NCBI GenBank assembly: GCA_030427585.1
Contig: JAUIBW010000010.1
Span: 95,332 to 159,331 of the forward strand
DNA: 64,000 nucleotides
From: Bacteroidia bacterium
GTDB lineage: Bacteria; Bacteroidota; Bacteroidia; Flavobacteriales; Flavobacteriaceae
Reading direction: 5' to 3'
Part shown: positions 1-8,839 of the stretch, in pieces
Position numbering within the stretch: the stretch's first letter is position 1
Layout of the letters: each line of letters begins with the position of its first letter
Notes under the pieces: model-generated
What the model was told of the DNA's origin: nothing
The model's input: only the letters and a program-made list of their open reading frames with translations
The model's database searches: none
Position numbers and translations under genes: made by a program

Positions 1-1
1 T

Positions 2-646
2 CATATGCCGGGAAGCAAAGTGATTAATGCTTTCTATGAAGGTCTTAAAACATTAGATACAAACTATGATATTATTTGTAAATTCGATGCAGATCTTGTT
101 TTTCCACCAAATTACTTAGCTAAAATTGCCCATCACTTTCAGGAAAATGATAAAACAGGAATGGTAGGCGGATTTTGTTATATAGAAAAAAACAAAAAAT
201 GGGTTCTAGAAAATTTAACCAGCAAAGATCACATTAGAGGAGCATTAAAAGCATATCGCAAAACGTGTTTCGAAGATATTAATGGGCTCAAACCAGCAAT
301 GGGATGGGATACTGTAGATGAGCTATTAGCTCAATATCACAATTGGGAAATAAAAACCGACCACACCCTACATGTCAAACACTTAAAACCAACCGGAAAC
401 ACATACAACCCTAAAGCAAAATATAAACAAGGAGAAGCCTTTTATCGAATGCGATATGGTTTTTGGATTACTCTAATTGCTTCTGTAAAATTGGCCTTGC
501 TCAAAAAACAACCAAGCTTAATCAATGACTACTTAATAGGGTATTATAAAGCAAAGGCAAAAAATGAAGTATTCCTAGTTTCTGAAAAAGAAGGAGATTT
601 TATACGTAAACTTCGTTGGAAGAAAATGAAAAAAAAGCTCTTATAA
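2..646 (+). CDS. Family 2 glycosyltransferase, 5' end cut by the window
   Basis: The reading frame is open to the first base, so the start lies outside; the visible part is about 214 residues. It transfers a sugar from a nucleotide donor, probably in cell-surface glycan synthesis. The metal-binding DxD motif is seen in CKFDADLVFPPNYL, and GWDTVDELLA about 70 residues later fits the acceptor/base region of GT-A fold GT2 enzymes. The C-terminal 80 residues are basic with a short hydrophobic stretch (FWITLIASVKLALL) that may touch the membrane. Acceptor and donor cannot be told from this fragment. The family call is firm, the pathway is unknown. Confidence 0.8.
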   Translation, partial: HMPGSKVINAFYEGLKTLDTNYDIICKFDADLVFPPNYLAKIAHHFQENDKTGMVGGFCYIEKNKKWVLENLTSKDHIRGALKAYRKTCFEDINGLKPAMGWDTVDELLAQYHNWEIKTDHTLHVKHLKPTGNTYNPKAKYKQGEAFYRMRYGFWITLIASVKLALLKKQPSLINDYLIGYYKAKAKNEVFLVSEKEGDFIRKLRWKKMKKKLL

Positions 647-744
647 CGAATAGTACCATTCAGAAAAACTAGTATTTCTTTAACTTTTTTACCATAAATT
701 ATTCTTACATTGAAACATTAATTTTTTTTTTAAAAACTAATTTC

Positions 745-2151
745 ATGAAAATCAAACCTCTTCTTTGGGCATTAAGTTGTGTACTATGCTTAGTTGCTTG
801 TAATAAGGAAAACAAAGCAGAAAAAGTAGATTATGTGCTTTTCTCTGGAAAAGTAAGTAACACGCTAGAAAATAAGATCAACGTATTTAGAAATAGTGAT
901 AACTTCAAAAAAGTCATATCAATTAATGAAGATGGTACATTCTCTGATACATTAAAAATTGAATCCAAAGGCTCCTATACTTTTACGATTGGTCGTGAAA
1001 GATCATCTTTGTATTTAGATCATGGGGATCAATTAGAATTAACAATAGATACTAAGCAGTTTGATGAAAGTATAAAATACACAGGTACTGCTGCAGACGC
1101 CAACAATTACCTGGCAGAAAAAGCCTTAATAGCAGAACGTCTTTTTGCTGGTGGCCCAGAAGGATATAAAAAACTTTTTATGAATGAAGTCGATGAATTT
1201 AAAAAATTAATATCCCAAAATGAACAAGCTAAAAACGACGCAATTAAAAAATATAAAGATTTAGATCCCGAATTTGTAGCTACTCAAACTAAGGATAATC
1301 GCTATGAATATTTATCAATGCTAAATAATTATCCGTCGACTCATAGTCATTATGCAAAGAAAGAAGATTATGAAGCTCCAAAAGGTTTTTTGGATGAATT
1401 AAAAGATTTTAATATTGATAATGCCGAAGATTATGAGAAATCCAGCGCTTACAGAAGATTAAGTTCTGATGTTTTTTATAGAGTTTCTGAAGAAAAAGCT
1501 ACGAAAGATAGTATTTCTATGGATAAAGCAATGATGGAGAATTTGGCTCAGATAAAAAGTAAAAATATCAAAAATGCTTTTATGAAAAATATAGCATATC
1601 AAGTATCCCCTAGAAATGATAATGCGGCAGAATTATATGATATGCTTATGGCCGCCTCAGACGATGAAGAGTTTAAACGTGAATTGACCAATAAATTCGA
1701 AAAAATAAAAGTATTGGTTAAAGGTAATGTATCACCCGTATTTAATGATTACGAAAATTACAAAGGAGGAACAACTTCATTAAGTGATCTTAAAGGAAAA
1801 TATGTATACATCGATGTTTGGGCTACCTGGTGTGGGCCTTGTAAAGCCGAAATTCCACACCTAAAAAAAATCGAAAAACAATATCACAATAAGAATATCG
1901 AATTTGTAAGTATTTCTATTGATAAAAAACCACAACATGATGCTTGGAGAACAATGGTTAAAGAAAAGGAATTAGGTGGAGTTCAATTATTCGCAAACAA
2001 TGATTGGGGGTCTCAATTTATAGTAGATTACGGAATAAGGGGCATCCCCAGATTTATCTTAATCGATCCCGAAGGTAAAATTGTAAGTGCAAGCGCACCA
2101 AGACCATCTGACCCTAAACTTATAGAGGTTTTTAAAGAACTTAGTATCTAA
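745..2151 (+). CDS. TlpA-like thioredoxin-fold lipoprotein with DUF4369-like N-terminus
   Basis: A 468-residue envelope thiol-disulfide protein. A lipoprotein signal (hydrophobic stretch, then LVACNKE with the lipidated Cys at about residue 19) anchors it outside the cytoplasm. Residues ~25-120 resemble the DUF4369 beta domain common before thioredoxin domains in Bacteroidota; a helical linker follows. The C-terminal ~130 residues are thioredoxin-like, with the redox motif WCGPC (Cys363, Cys366) and the cis-Pro loop GIRGIPRFIL. Proteins of this type reduce or shuffle disulfides in exported proteins or in cytochrome maturation; the partner is unknown. It is a single gene closed by a strong hairpin terminator. 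Confidence 0.85.
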   Translation: MKIKPLLWALSCVLCLVACNKENKAEKVDYVLFSGKVSNTLENKINVFRNSDNFKKVISINEDGTFSDTLKIESKGSYTFTIGRERSSLYLDHGDQLELTIDTKQFDESIKYTGTAADANNYLAEKALIAERLFAGGPEGYKKLFMNEVDEFKKLISQNEQAKNDAIKKYKDLDPEFVATQTKDNRYEYLSMLNNYPSTHSHYAKKEDYEAPKGFLDELKDFNIDNAEDYEKSSAYRRLSSDVFYRVSEEKATKDSISMDKAMMENLAQIKSKNIKNAFMKNIAYQVSPRNDNAAELYDMLMAASDDEEFKRELTNKFEKIKVLVKGNVSPVFNDYENYKGGTTSLSDLKGKYVYIDVWATWCGPCKAEIPHLKKIEKQYHNKNIEFVSISIDKKPQHDAWRTMVKEKELGGVQLFANNDWGSQFIVDYGIRGIPRFILIDPEGKIVSASAPRPSDPKLIEVFKELSI

Positions 2152-2176
2152 GATTATTCTTTCCTTGAAAAAATAC

Positions 2177-2215
2177 AAACCCTCAAATTCTAATAGTAAT
2201 AGAATTTGAGGGTTT
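2177..2215 (+). terminator. Rho-independent terminator after the TlpA-like gene
   Basis: A perfect 16-bp inverted repeat (arms 2177-2192 and 2200-2215, AAACCCTCAAATTCTA and its complement) with a 7-base loop. The A-rich left arm and T-rich right arm make it usable from either strand. Confidence 0.85.
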
Positions 2216-2270
2216 ACTTTAAATAGACCTCTTATTTCCCTTTTTTATAGCAATTCTGATTTAAAAAAAG

Positions 2271-2284
2271 ACAGACTTGTCTAT
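2271..2284. promoter_or_regulatory. Probable TetR operator upstream of the tetR gene
   Basis: The sequence ACAGACTTGTCTAT is a near-perfect palindrome. Its core AGACAGACTTGTCT recurs upstream of the next gene. It overlaps the TTG of a possible -33 element; a TAGTTTTG box (TAnnTTTG type) lies at 2301-2308. This is the layout expected of an autorepressing TetR gene. Seen: palindrome, repetition, position. Inferred: that the neighbouring TetR protein binds it. Confidence 0.65.
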
Positions 2285-2312
2285 TTTTAAAATTATTTTG
2301 TAGTTTTGTTCT

Positions 2313-2876
2313 GTGAGACACTCTTTAGTAAGACAACATATCATCGAAATTGCCTCTGATCTCTTTTACCAAAAAGGATATAATCGTACTGGTATAAATG
2401 AAATTATAAAAGAAGCAGGTATTGCAAAAGCAACCCTATACAATCATTTTGCATCAAAAGAAGATATCTGTCTTGCTTATCTTCGATTTAGAAATAATCT
2501 CTTTACAAAAAATATAAAAACCTTTGTGAGTAATGCTAAAAAAGGAAAAGATCAATTGTATGCTTTGTTTCATTTTCTTATAGAATTTTTTACAGAAAAA
2601 GATTTTAATGGGTGTTGGTGTATAAATACTATTGCCGAAATCCCGAGAGAAAACGAAAAAATAAGAAAAGAGATACAAAAACAAAAAGAAGAATTTATCG
2701 AATTTATAAAAGAATTGGTAGAGAAGAATTGGAGTCAAAATACAACTTCAGAAAATGAAATACTGGCCAAAAAAGTTTATTTAATTTACGAAAGCTCTAT
2801 TTCTGAAAGTAAATTACATCAAAATCAATGGCCAATAGCTACTGGTTTATCTCTTTGTAAAAGTATACTGAATTAA
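2313..2876 (+). CDS. TetR/AcrR family transcriptional repressor
   Basis: 187 residues, the usual size of the family. The N-terminal ~50 residues carry the TetR helix-turn-helix ([20 protein letters not shown] followed by [20 protein letters not shown]). The C-terminal helical domain should bind a small ligand, which cannot be guessed. The start is GTG: no ATG lies in frame upstream, and the GTG sits only 5 bases after a TAGTTTTG promoter-like box, so the mRNA could be nearly leaderless. Matching palindromes stand before this gene and before the SDR gene that follows, so it probably represses both. Confidence 0.88.
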   Translation: MRHSLVRQHIIEIASDLFYQKGYNRTGINEIIKEAGIAKATLYNHFASKEDICLAYLRFRNNLFTKNIKTFVSNAKKGKDQLYALFHFLIEFFTEKDFNGCWCINTIAEIPRENEKIRKEIQKQKEEFIEFIKELVEKNWSQNTTSENEILAKKVYLIYESSISESKLHQNQWPIATGLSLCKSILN

Positions 2877-2896
2877 AAAAATTTCATTAACTAAAG

Positions 2897-2910
2897 ACAG
2901 ACTTGTCTGT
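2897..2910. promoter_or_regulatory. Second TetR-type operator, upstream of the SDR gene
   Basis: ACAGACTTGTCTGT is a perfect 14-bp palindrome, the same core as the box before tetR, 30 bp before the SDR start codon. It links the SDR gene to TetR control. Confidence 0.65.
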
Positions 2911-2940
2911 TCAATTTTATTCATCTTAAAAACATTAAAA

Positions 2941-3687
2941 ATGACAACATTCAAAAACAAAACAGCTTTGGTCGTTGGCGGAACCAGTGGAATTGGTAAG
3001 GCTACCGTAAATACTTTAATTGAAGGAGGCGCTACTGTACATGTAGTCGGGAGAAATGTATCTAAAATACCAGATGCAGATAATATAATTAAACACCAGA
3101 TAGATATTACAGATACTACCAGTGTAAACGAATTGAATGATACCATTTCTGGATTAGATCGCCTAGATTATCTTGTAAACGCATCCGGAATCTTTGGGCC
3201 AAAAGCATTTTTAGATCATACAGTAGAAGATTACGATGCTTACCAGGATCTTAATAGAGGTTTCTTTTTTATAACGCAATCTGCCGCCAAGAAAATGAAA
3301 GAAAATAATAGTGGAGCTATTGTAAATGTAGGTTCGATGTGGGCAAAACAAGCCGTAAAAGCAACTCCGTCTTCTGCTTATTCTATGCAAAAGGCAGGAC
3401 TACATACGCTTACTCAACACCTGGCAATGGAGTTGGCAGATCACGGGATTAGAGTAAATGCAGTATCTCCTGCCGTAGTCGAAACTCCGGTTTATGATGG
3501 TGTTTTTGGTAGTGCCGAAGAAGCTAAAAAAGCATTGGTAGAGTTTAATAATTTTCATCCTATAGGAAGAAATGGAACTGCGCAAGATGTTGCCAACAGT
3601 ATCACTTTTCTATTATCAGACAAAGCTTCCTGGGTAACCGGTGCGATATGGGATACCGATGGAGGCGTAATTGCCGGACGTAATTAA
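2941..3687 (+). CDS. Short-chain dehydrogenase/reductase (SDR)
   Basis: 248-residue classical SDR. The nucleotide-binding motif [10 protein letters not shown] lies at about residues 13-22, the catalytic residues appear as Ser132 (NVGSMW) and Tyr147-x3-Lys151 (YSMQK), and the family end motif is [12 protein letters not shown]. It oxidises or reduces a carbonyl/alcohol with NAD(P); the substrate is unknown. It is preceded by the TetR palindrome, so it is likely induced when the repressor binds its ligand, as for many detoxification reductases. A hairpin terminator follows directly, so it is its own unit. Confidence 0.87.
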   Translation: MTTFKNKTALVVGGTSGIGKATVNTLIEGGATVHVVGRNVSKIPDADNIIKHQIDITDTTSVNELNDTISGLDRLDYLVNASGIFGPKAFLDHTVEDYDAYQDLNRGFFFITQSAAKKMKENNSGAIVNVGSMWAKQAVKATPSSAYSMQKAGLHTLTQHLAMELADHGIRVNAVSPAVVETPVYDGVFGSAEEAKKALVEFNNFHPIGRNGTAQDVANSITFLLSDKASWVTGAIWDTDGGVIAGRN

Positions 3688-3697
3688 AAAAATACTT

Positions 3698-3732
3698 AAG
3701 TAAAGCCTCTTTTGTTGAGGCTTTACTTTTTT
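3698..3732 (+). terminator. Rho-independent terminator after the SDR gene
   Basis: Perfect 12-bp stem AAGTAAAGCCTC (3698-3709) with GAGGCTTTACTT (3717-3728), 7-base loop, then a T run to 3732. Confidence 0.85.
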
Positions 3733-3745
3733 ACATTTAAGCATA

Positions 3746-4798
3746 ATGAAATCAGAAGTACTTATAATTGGCGCCGGATTAACAGGATTGTTACTTGCTT
3801 ATAGGTTAAAAGAGCACAATATTTCTTTTAAAATTATCGAGGCTAGAGATAGAATTGGGGGAAGAATACACACTGTTCTTACCGATGATGAAACACCAAT
3901 AGAAATGGGTGCTACCTGGATAGGAATCCAGCATCAGGAGTTACTAAAAGTGTTAGAGGAATTAAAGCTTCCTGTTTTTGAACAATTCATAAAAGGAACT
4001 GCATTGTTTGAGTCGCAATCTACTGCCCCACCTCAGCACATACATTTACCGCCAAACCAACAACCAAGTTATCGAATACAAGGAGGAACCATTGCTTTAA
4101 TAAATACTTTGGCTTCATCGCTTACTAAGGAAGAACTTATTTTAAATGATAAAGTAACGAACATTAGCTATACCAAAAATCAATTTGAAATTAATACTGT
4201 AAATCACAACTATTATACACATAAAGTAGTAGCTACATTACCGCCTAAGCTTCTTGTAAATACTATACAATTTACCCCTTCTTTACCTAAAGACATTATT
4301 GAAATAGCTAACAATACCCATACCTGGATGGGAGATACCATAAAATTTGGAATTGCTTATAAAAGACCATTTTGGAAAGAAAATAAATATTCGGGAACTG
4401 TATTTAGTAATGTAGGGCCAATAACAGAATTATATGATCACTCAAACCACAAAAATACTAAATATGCCTTAAAAGGCTTTTTACAACATGAAATGTATCT
4501 GGAAACCAAAAAGAACAGAAAATCTAAAGTGATACTCCAACTTCAAAAACTATTTGGTGATCCTGCTTTAGAATACTCTCAATATAAAGAAGAGATTTGG
4601 AGAAAAAATCCTAATACTTTTAAAGACGCTAAACATTTTATCTTTCCTCATCAAAATAATGGCCATCCTATCTATCAAAAAGATTTTTTTGACCATAACT
4701 TATTCATTGCTGGTTCAGAAACTGCAACTCAATTTGGAGGATATATGGAAGGGGCAGTTAAAAGCGCACAATCCATATATCAAAAATTAAAAAAATAA
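3746..4798 (+). CDS. FAD-dependent amine oxidase (monoamine oxidase-like)
   Basis: 350 residues. The N-terminus has the Rossmann dinucleotide fold (IIGAGLTGLLLAYRL) and the flavin-contact motif EARDRIGGRIHT. EMGATWIG follows, and the C-terminus has the amine-oxidase FAD motif GSETATQFGGYMEGAVKSA. Such enzymes oxidise primary or secondary amines to imines with release of peroxide. The protein is shorter than typical monoamine oxidases (about 450-520), with a reduced substrate domain, but both FAD ends are present. No signal peptide is seen. It ends convergently with pafA, 3 bases apart. Substrate unknown. Confidence 0.83.
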   Translation: MKSEVLIIGAGLTGLLLAYRLKEHNISFKIIEARDRIGGRIHTVLTDDETPIEMGATWIGIQHQELLKVLEELKLPVFEQFIKGTALFESQSTAPPQHIHLPPNQQPSYRIQGGTIALINTLASSLTKEELILNDKVTNISYTKNQFEINTVNHNYYTHKVVATLPPKLLVNTIQFTPSLPKDIIEIANNTHTWMGDTIKFGIAYKRPFWKENKYSGTVFSNVGPITELYDHSNHKNTKYALKGFLQHEMYLETKKNRKSKVILQLQKLFGDPALEYSQYKEEIWRKNPNTFKDAKHFIFPHQNNGHPIYQKDFFDHNLFIAGSETATQFGGYMEGAVKSAQSIYQKLKK

Positions 4799-4801
4799 GT
4801 A

Positions 4802-6442
4802 TTACTCTAATACAAAGGATAACACTTTTCCTGTAGCTCCGTTAGGGAAGGTAATTCCTAATAAAGCAGAAATAGTAGGTGCAATATCCGGGATATATGT
4901 TTCTTGAGTAGTGCTCCCTTTTTGTATTCCTTGTCCAAAAAACAATAAAGGAGCATGAGTATCATAAGCTAAACCACTTCCATGAGTCGAACCTGTTTTA
5001 GAATACGATATTGTAGCAGGATCCATTACATAAACCACATCACCACTTCTCTTTTGATTAAACCCTTTTTGAATCAACGTTGCAATACCTGTAACATATT
5101 CACCTGCTTCTAACTGATTTCTGGTAAATACTCTATCAATTTGATTTTCCTGAAGTATAAAATGAGCAAGTGCTTTCTCAAGGCTTTCTGCTGATATGTT
5201 ATGTTTTTGTAACATGTTATAATCAAAAAACACTTGATTGTTCGATATATTTTCGATCAATCCATCTACTTTAAACTGTACTTTTACAAATGCTTTAACT
5301 TTGGTGATAAATGCATCTCTATCAAAATAACCTGCAGGAATCTTAACCGACTTTAAATATGATGGCACATGTACAGCTCCATGATCTGCCGTAAGGAAAA
5401 CGGTATATTGCCCCTTACCTACTTTAGTATCCAAAGCATCAAAAAAACGTTCCAAATCTTTATCTAATCGCAAATATGTATCTTCAATTTCTTTAGAATT
5501 CACTCCAAAATTATGCCCAACATAATCTGTACTAGAAAAACTTACGGTAAGAAAATCTGTCATCTTATCTGCTCCCAATTGTTCGCCTTCGATTGCAGCA
5601 ATTGCAAAATCGGTGGTTAAGCTATTCCCATAAGCCGAAGCTTTAATGATATCATATCCTGCATTCTGATCTTTTAACTTTGCCAGATCATAAGGAAACG
5701 TAGCTGTTTCTTTACCTTTATATCCGCCTTCAAACTGATTTTGATCCGGGCCGCTTTCTACATATGTATTAATATCATAAAGGGTATTCCATACTTTTAA
5801 ATAAGATTCTGCCTGATTAGAGGCATTAAATTTTTTAACCCAATCCGGTAATTCGTTACGATAATAGGTACTGGTTATCCATTTCCCTTCATCTTTACCT
5901 CTAAACCAATATGCGCCATTGGCAGAATGGCCGGCTGGCAGAATAGCACCTCTGTCCTTTATAGCAATACCAATTGTTTTTCCTTTCAATTGTGTATGTA
6001 ATCTATTTTGATCACATATAGTAGATGTTTTCATACGATGAGGCGACATTCGCTCCATTTCACTATCCGACCCTACTGCTTTAACCAACGAATCGCTAGC
6101 ACAGTATACCATTGCTTTACCAAACTTATTATACCAATTATTAGAGATAATTCCATGATTTTTTGGTGTAGTTCCTGTATATACAGACGCATGACCAGGC
6201 CCCGTATAAGTAGGTACATAATTAAAATGATTGTTTTTACAATTAAAACCTTCATTGATCATACGCTTAAACCCTCTATCCCCAAATCGATTATAAAAAC
6301 GGGTTATATAGTCGTATCGCATTTGATCTACAACAATACCAACTACCAGCTTTGGCGAACTATTGATTTGAACAGCTTCTTGCGCTTTACATGGCATGTA
6401 ACACAACACAAGTAATAAGATTAGAAATACTCTTTTTGTCAT
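4802..6442 (-). CDS. pafA: PafA-type alkaline phosphatase
   Basis: 546 residues with a Sec signal (hydrophobic core at residues 5-15, then CKAQ), so periplasmic or outer-surface. It hydrolyses phosphate monoesters. Residues known from the Elizabethkingia enzyme PafA are in place: metal ligand Asp38 (VVDQMRYD), nucleophile Thr79 (TYTGPGHASVYTG), Asn100 (IISNNW) and the phosphate-binding Lys/Arg pair (IKDRG, residues 161 and 163, one off the reference numbering). The later metal sites fit SSTDYVGHNFG and TADHGAVHVP, and GSTHGSG near the end. This is the phosphate-insensitive phosphatase common in flavobacteria. Confidence 0.92.
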   Translation of the reverse strand: MTKRVFLILLLVLCYMPCKAQEAVQINSSPKLVVGIVVDQMRYDYITRFYNRFGDRGFKRMINEGFNCKNNHFNYVPTYTGPGHASVYTGTTPKNHGIISNNWYNKFGKAMVYCASDSLVKAVGSDSEMERMSPHRMKTSTICDQNRLHTQLKGKTIGIAIKDRGAILPAGHSANGAYWFRGKDEGKWITSTYYRNELPDWVKKFNASNQAESYLKVWNTLYDINTYVESGPDQNQFEGGYKGKETATFPYDLAKLKDQNAGYDIIKASAYGNSLTTDFAIAAIEGEQLGADKMTDFLTVSFSSTDYVGHNFGVNSKEIEDTYLRLDKDLERFFDALDTKVGKGQYTVFLTADHGAVHVPSYLKSVKIPAGYFDRDAFITKVKAFVKVQFKVDGLIENISNNQVFFDYNMLQKHNISAESLEKALAHFILQENQIDRVFTRNQLEAGEYVTGIATLIQKGFNQKRSGDVVYVMDPATISYSKTGSTHGSGLAYDTHAPLLFFGQGIQKGSTTQETYIPDIAPTISALLGITFPNGATGKVLSFVLE

Positions 6443-6479
6443 TATATTTTAAATTTAAATAGCTAAAATACTATTACTA

Positions 6480-6487
6480 CAAATGTA
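6480..6487 (-). promoter_or_regulatory. Possible -7 promoter box for pafA
   Basis: On the minus strand TACATTTG matches the Bacteroidota TAnnTTTG box, 38 bases upstream of the pafA start. No convincing TTG at -33 spacing is seen, so the call is weak. Confidence 0.35.
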
Positions 6488-6555
6488 AAACTTTAATAGA
6501 AGGTTAAATGCTATGGATAATTTTTTTTCTATTTTAGCCTTTCTAATTATAATGC

Positions 6556-7293
6556 ATGTTTTACTTAGACGATATTGGTCGTTATTTTTTAATGTTAAAA
6601 GGCGTTTTTAGTCGAATGACTAAAGGTTCTGTAATACGGAATCTAATATTTAAAGAGATAGATGATTTAATTATTGGTTCTTTAGGAATAACGGTATTTC
6701 TAGCCTTTTTTATTGGTGCTGTTGTTGCTATCCAAACTGCACTCAATCTTACGAATCCTCTAATTCCAAAAAAGCTCATTGCTTTTGCTTCAAGACAATC
6801 TGTAATACTTGAATTTGCTCCGACCTTTATTTCTGTTATTATGGCTGGTAAAGTAGGTTCTTTTATTACTTCAAGCATTGGGACTATGCGAGTAACTGAA
6901 CAAATCGATGCACTAGAGGTAATGGGGATCAATTCGCTTAATTATTTAGTTTTTCCTAAGATCATTGCAATGCTTACTTATCCATTTGTTATTGCAATAG
7001 CTATGTTTACCGGAATATGTGGAGCGTACATTGCCGGAGTGTATGGTGGATTTATCTCTAGCTCAGAATTTTTAACCGGACTACGAGAAGAGTTTATTCC
7101 TTACCACTTGGTATATGCTTTTATAAAGACTTTTTTATATTCTTTCTTACTAGCTACTATCCCATCATTTCATGGGTATTATATGAAAGGTGGAGCACTA
7201 GAAGTTGGTAAAGCAAGTACTTCTGCTTTTGTATGGACTACAGTATCTATTATTATATCTAATTATATTCTCACCCAATTATTATTAAGCTAA
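6556..7293 (+). CDS. mlaE: MlaE-family ABC transporter permease
   Basis: 245 residues, the usual length, with about five membrane segments (for example ITVFLAFFIGAVVAIQTAL, FVIAIAMFTGICGAYIAGVY and WTTVSIIISNYILTQLLL). The MlaE/YrbE signature region is seen around EFAPTFISVIMAGKVGSFI and GTMRVTEQIDALEVMGI. The family moves phospholipids between the membranes with an MlaF-type ATPase and an MCE protein. The stop overlaps the ATG of the ATPase gene by one base (TAATG), indicating coupled translation. No MCE gene follows here, so the substrate-binding part is encoded elsewhere. ATG 6556 is chosen because ATG 6552 is out of frame. Confidence 0.88.
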   Translation: MFYLDDIGRYFLMLKGVFSRMTKGSVIRNLIFKEIDDLIIGSLGITVFLAFFIGAVVAIQTALNLTNPLIPKKLIAFASRQSVILEFAPTFISVIMAGKVGSFITSSIGTMRVTEQIDALEVMGINSLNYLVFPKIIAMLTYPFVIAIAMFTGICGAYIAGVYGGFISSSEFLTGLREEFIPYHLVYAFIKTFLYSFLLATIPSFHGYYMKGGALEVGKASTSAFVWTTVSIIISNYILTQLLLS

Positions 7294-8057
7294 TGATAGA
7301 AGTTACTAATCTACATAAAGGTTTTAATGGAGAAAAGATTTTAAAAGGGATCACTACGACCTTTGATAGAGGTAAAACTAATCTTATCATAGGCACCAGT
7401 GGAAGTGGTAAAACCGTTTTCTTAAAATGTCTGCTTGGGCTTTTTACACCAGAACAAGGTTCTATATGCTATGATGGTAGTGTATATTCTGAACTTAATG
7501 AAGAAGAGCAAAGAAATTTACGAGAACAGATGGGAATGGTTTTTCAAGGTAGTGCATTATTCGACTCTATGACCGTAGAAGAAAATGTAATGTTTCCTCT
7601 TATGATGTTTACCAAACAAAAGCGGGAAGAAATGTTAGAAAGAGTTCATGAGGTTTTAGATCGTGTACATCTTGAAAATGCTGAGAAAAAATTACCCTCA
7701 GAAATTAGTGGCGGAATGCAAAAGCGTGTTGCTATTGCACGTGCTATCGTAACACGTCCCAAATATCTATTCTGTGATGAACCTAACTCTGGACTAGATC
7801 CCAGGACAGCTATTGTTATCGATAATCTTATTAAAGAAATCACCGAAGAAAACAATATCACTACCGTAATTAATACGCATGATATGAATTCGGTGATGGA
7901 AATTGGAGAAAAAATTGTTTTCCTAAAAAATGGTAATCTAGAATGGGAAGGTGATAAGGCTCAAATATTTAAAACCGACAATAAAGCAGTAACCGATTTT
8001 GTATACTCTTCTAATTTATTTAAAAAAGTTCGAGATGCCCAGTTAAAAGGGCTATAG
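7293..8057 (+). CDS. mlaF: MlaF-family ABC transporter ATP-binding protein
   Basis: 254-residue cytoplasmic ATPase partner of the permease. Walker A is GTSGSGKT, the Q-loop is in MGMVFQGSALFDSMT, the ABC signature is SGGMQKRVAIARA, and Walker B is YLFCDEPNSGLDP, followed by the switch His in INTHDM. The SGGM signature and the FQ(G/S)xALFDS segment are typical of the MlaF group. It powers lipid trafficking that keeps the outer membrane asymmetric. Its start codon overlaps the permease stop. Confidence 0.9.
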   Translation: MIEVTNLHKGFNGEKILKGITTTFDRGKTNLIIGTSGSGKTVFLKCLLGLFTPEQGSICYDGSVYSELNEEEQRNLREQMGMVFQGSALFDSMTVEENVMFPLMMFTKQKREEMLERVHEVLDRVHLENAEKKLPSEISGGMQKRVAIARAIVTRPKYLFCDEPNSGLDPRTAIVIDNLIKEITEENNITTVINTHDMNSVMEIGEKIVFLKNGNLEWEGDKAQIFKTDNKAVTDFVYSSNLFKKVRDAQLKGL

Positions 8058-8086
8058 TAACATAAAATCAATAAAAATTATCCTTA

Positions 8087-8725
8087 TTAAGTATTAGTTC
8101 GCCTTACCATCGATAACATTACTCCACTAAAAATTAATAGTGTTCCTATGATTTTATTTTGCAAGTGAATCTTTTCTTTATTTTCAAGATATTTTTTTAA
8201 TCGGGATGCAAATCTAACATACATAAAAAGACTGATGCCATCAATTACCAAATAGGTTATTCCTAATACCAATACTTGTGGTTCAAAAGCAAGGCTTTCA
8301 TCAATAAACAAGGGAAATAATGCAGCGAAAAATACAATTGCTTTTGGATTTGATGCAGACATAAAAAAACCTTCGCTATATAATTTTAAAAAGCTCTTTT
8401 CTTTATTCTTTTTTCTGAATTGTTCGACAGTTGGTTTTGAAATAATTTTTGTCACTCCCATATATACCAAATATCCAACACCAATCCACTTTATCAGACC
8501 AAAAATTTCTCCCGAAGAAATAACAATAGATGCTAGTCCTAATGAGGATAAAAATATCTGTATCGCATTTGCCGATAAATCGCCTAATATCGTTCCAACT
8601 GTTTTTTTTGCTCCATAATTCATGCTATTCGCAGAAGCCAACAATACACTTGGCCCAGGAGTTACTGCAATAATAAAAACCGTTCCTATAAACGAAATCC
8701 AAAGTGTAAGATTCATATCGATCAT
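8087..8725 (-). CDS. LysE/RhtB family amino-acid exporter
   Basis: 212 residues, typical size, with about six membrane segments. The N-terminal signature VTPGPSVLLASANSMNYGAKKT and the SNPKAIVFFAALFPLF segment are hallmarks of the LysE/RhtB exporters, which pump amino acids or homoserine lactones out by proton exchange. It may start at Met1 or Met4 (MIDMNL). It stands beside a DapA-like lyase and a MocR regulator, so export of a related amino compound is possible; that link is inference only. Confidence 0.87.
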   Translation of the reverse strand: MIDMNLTLWISFIGTVFIIAVTPGPSVLLASANSMNYGAKKTVGTILGDLSANAIQIFLSSLGLASIVISSGEIFGLIKWIGVGYLVYMGVTKIISKPTVEQFRKKNKEKSFLKLYSEGFFMSASNPKAIVFFAALFPLFIDESLAFEPQVLVLGITYLVIDGISLFMYVRFASRLKKYLENKEKIHLQNKIIGTLLIFSGVMLSMVRRTNT

Positions 8726-8839
8726 TTTATAAATTACCTTAAAAATAATACAATTACAATTGTAAATCTAGGATTAGTACTAAAACAGGTAATATTCTAC
8801 TTACCTATTTACTTAAAGATATTCTATTTTTCTTTTACT

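Noticed and set aside
8750..8775. ACAATTGT palindrome near the LysE start as an operator
   Set aside because: An 8-bp A/T-rich palindrome is expected by chance in this sequence.
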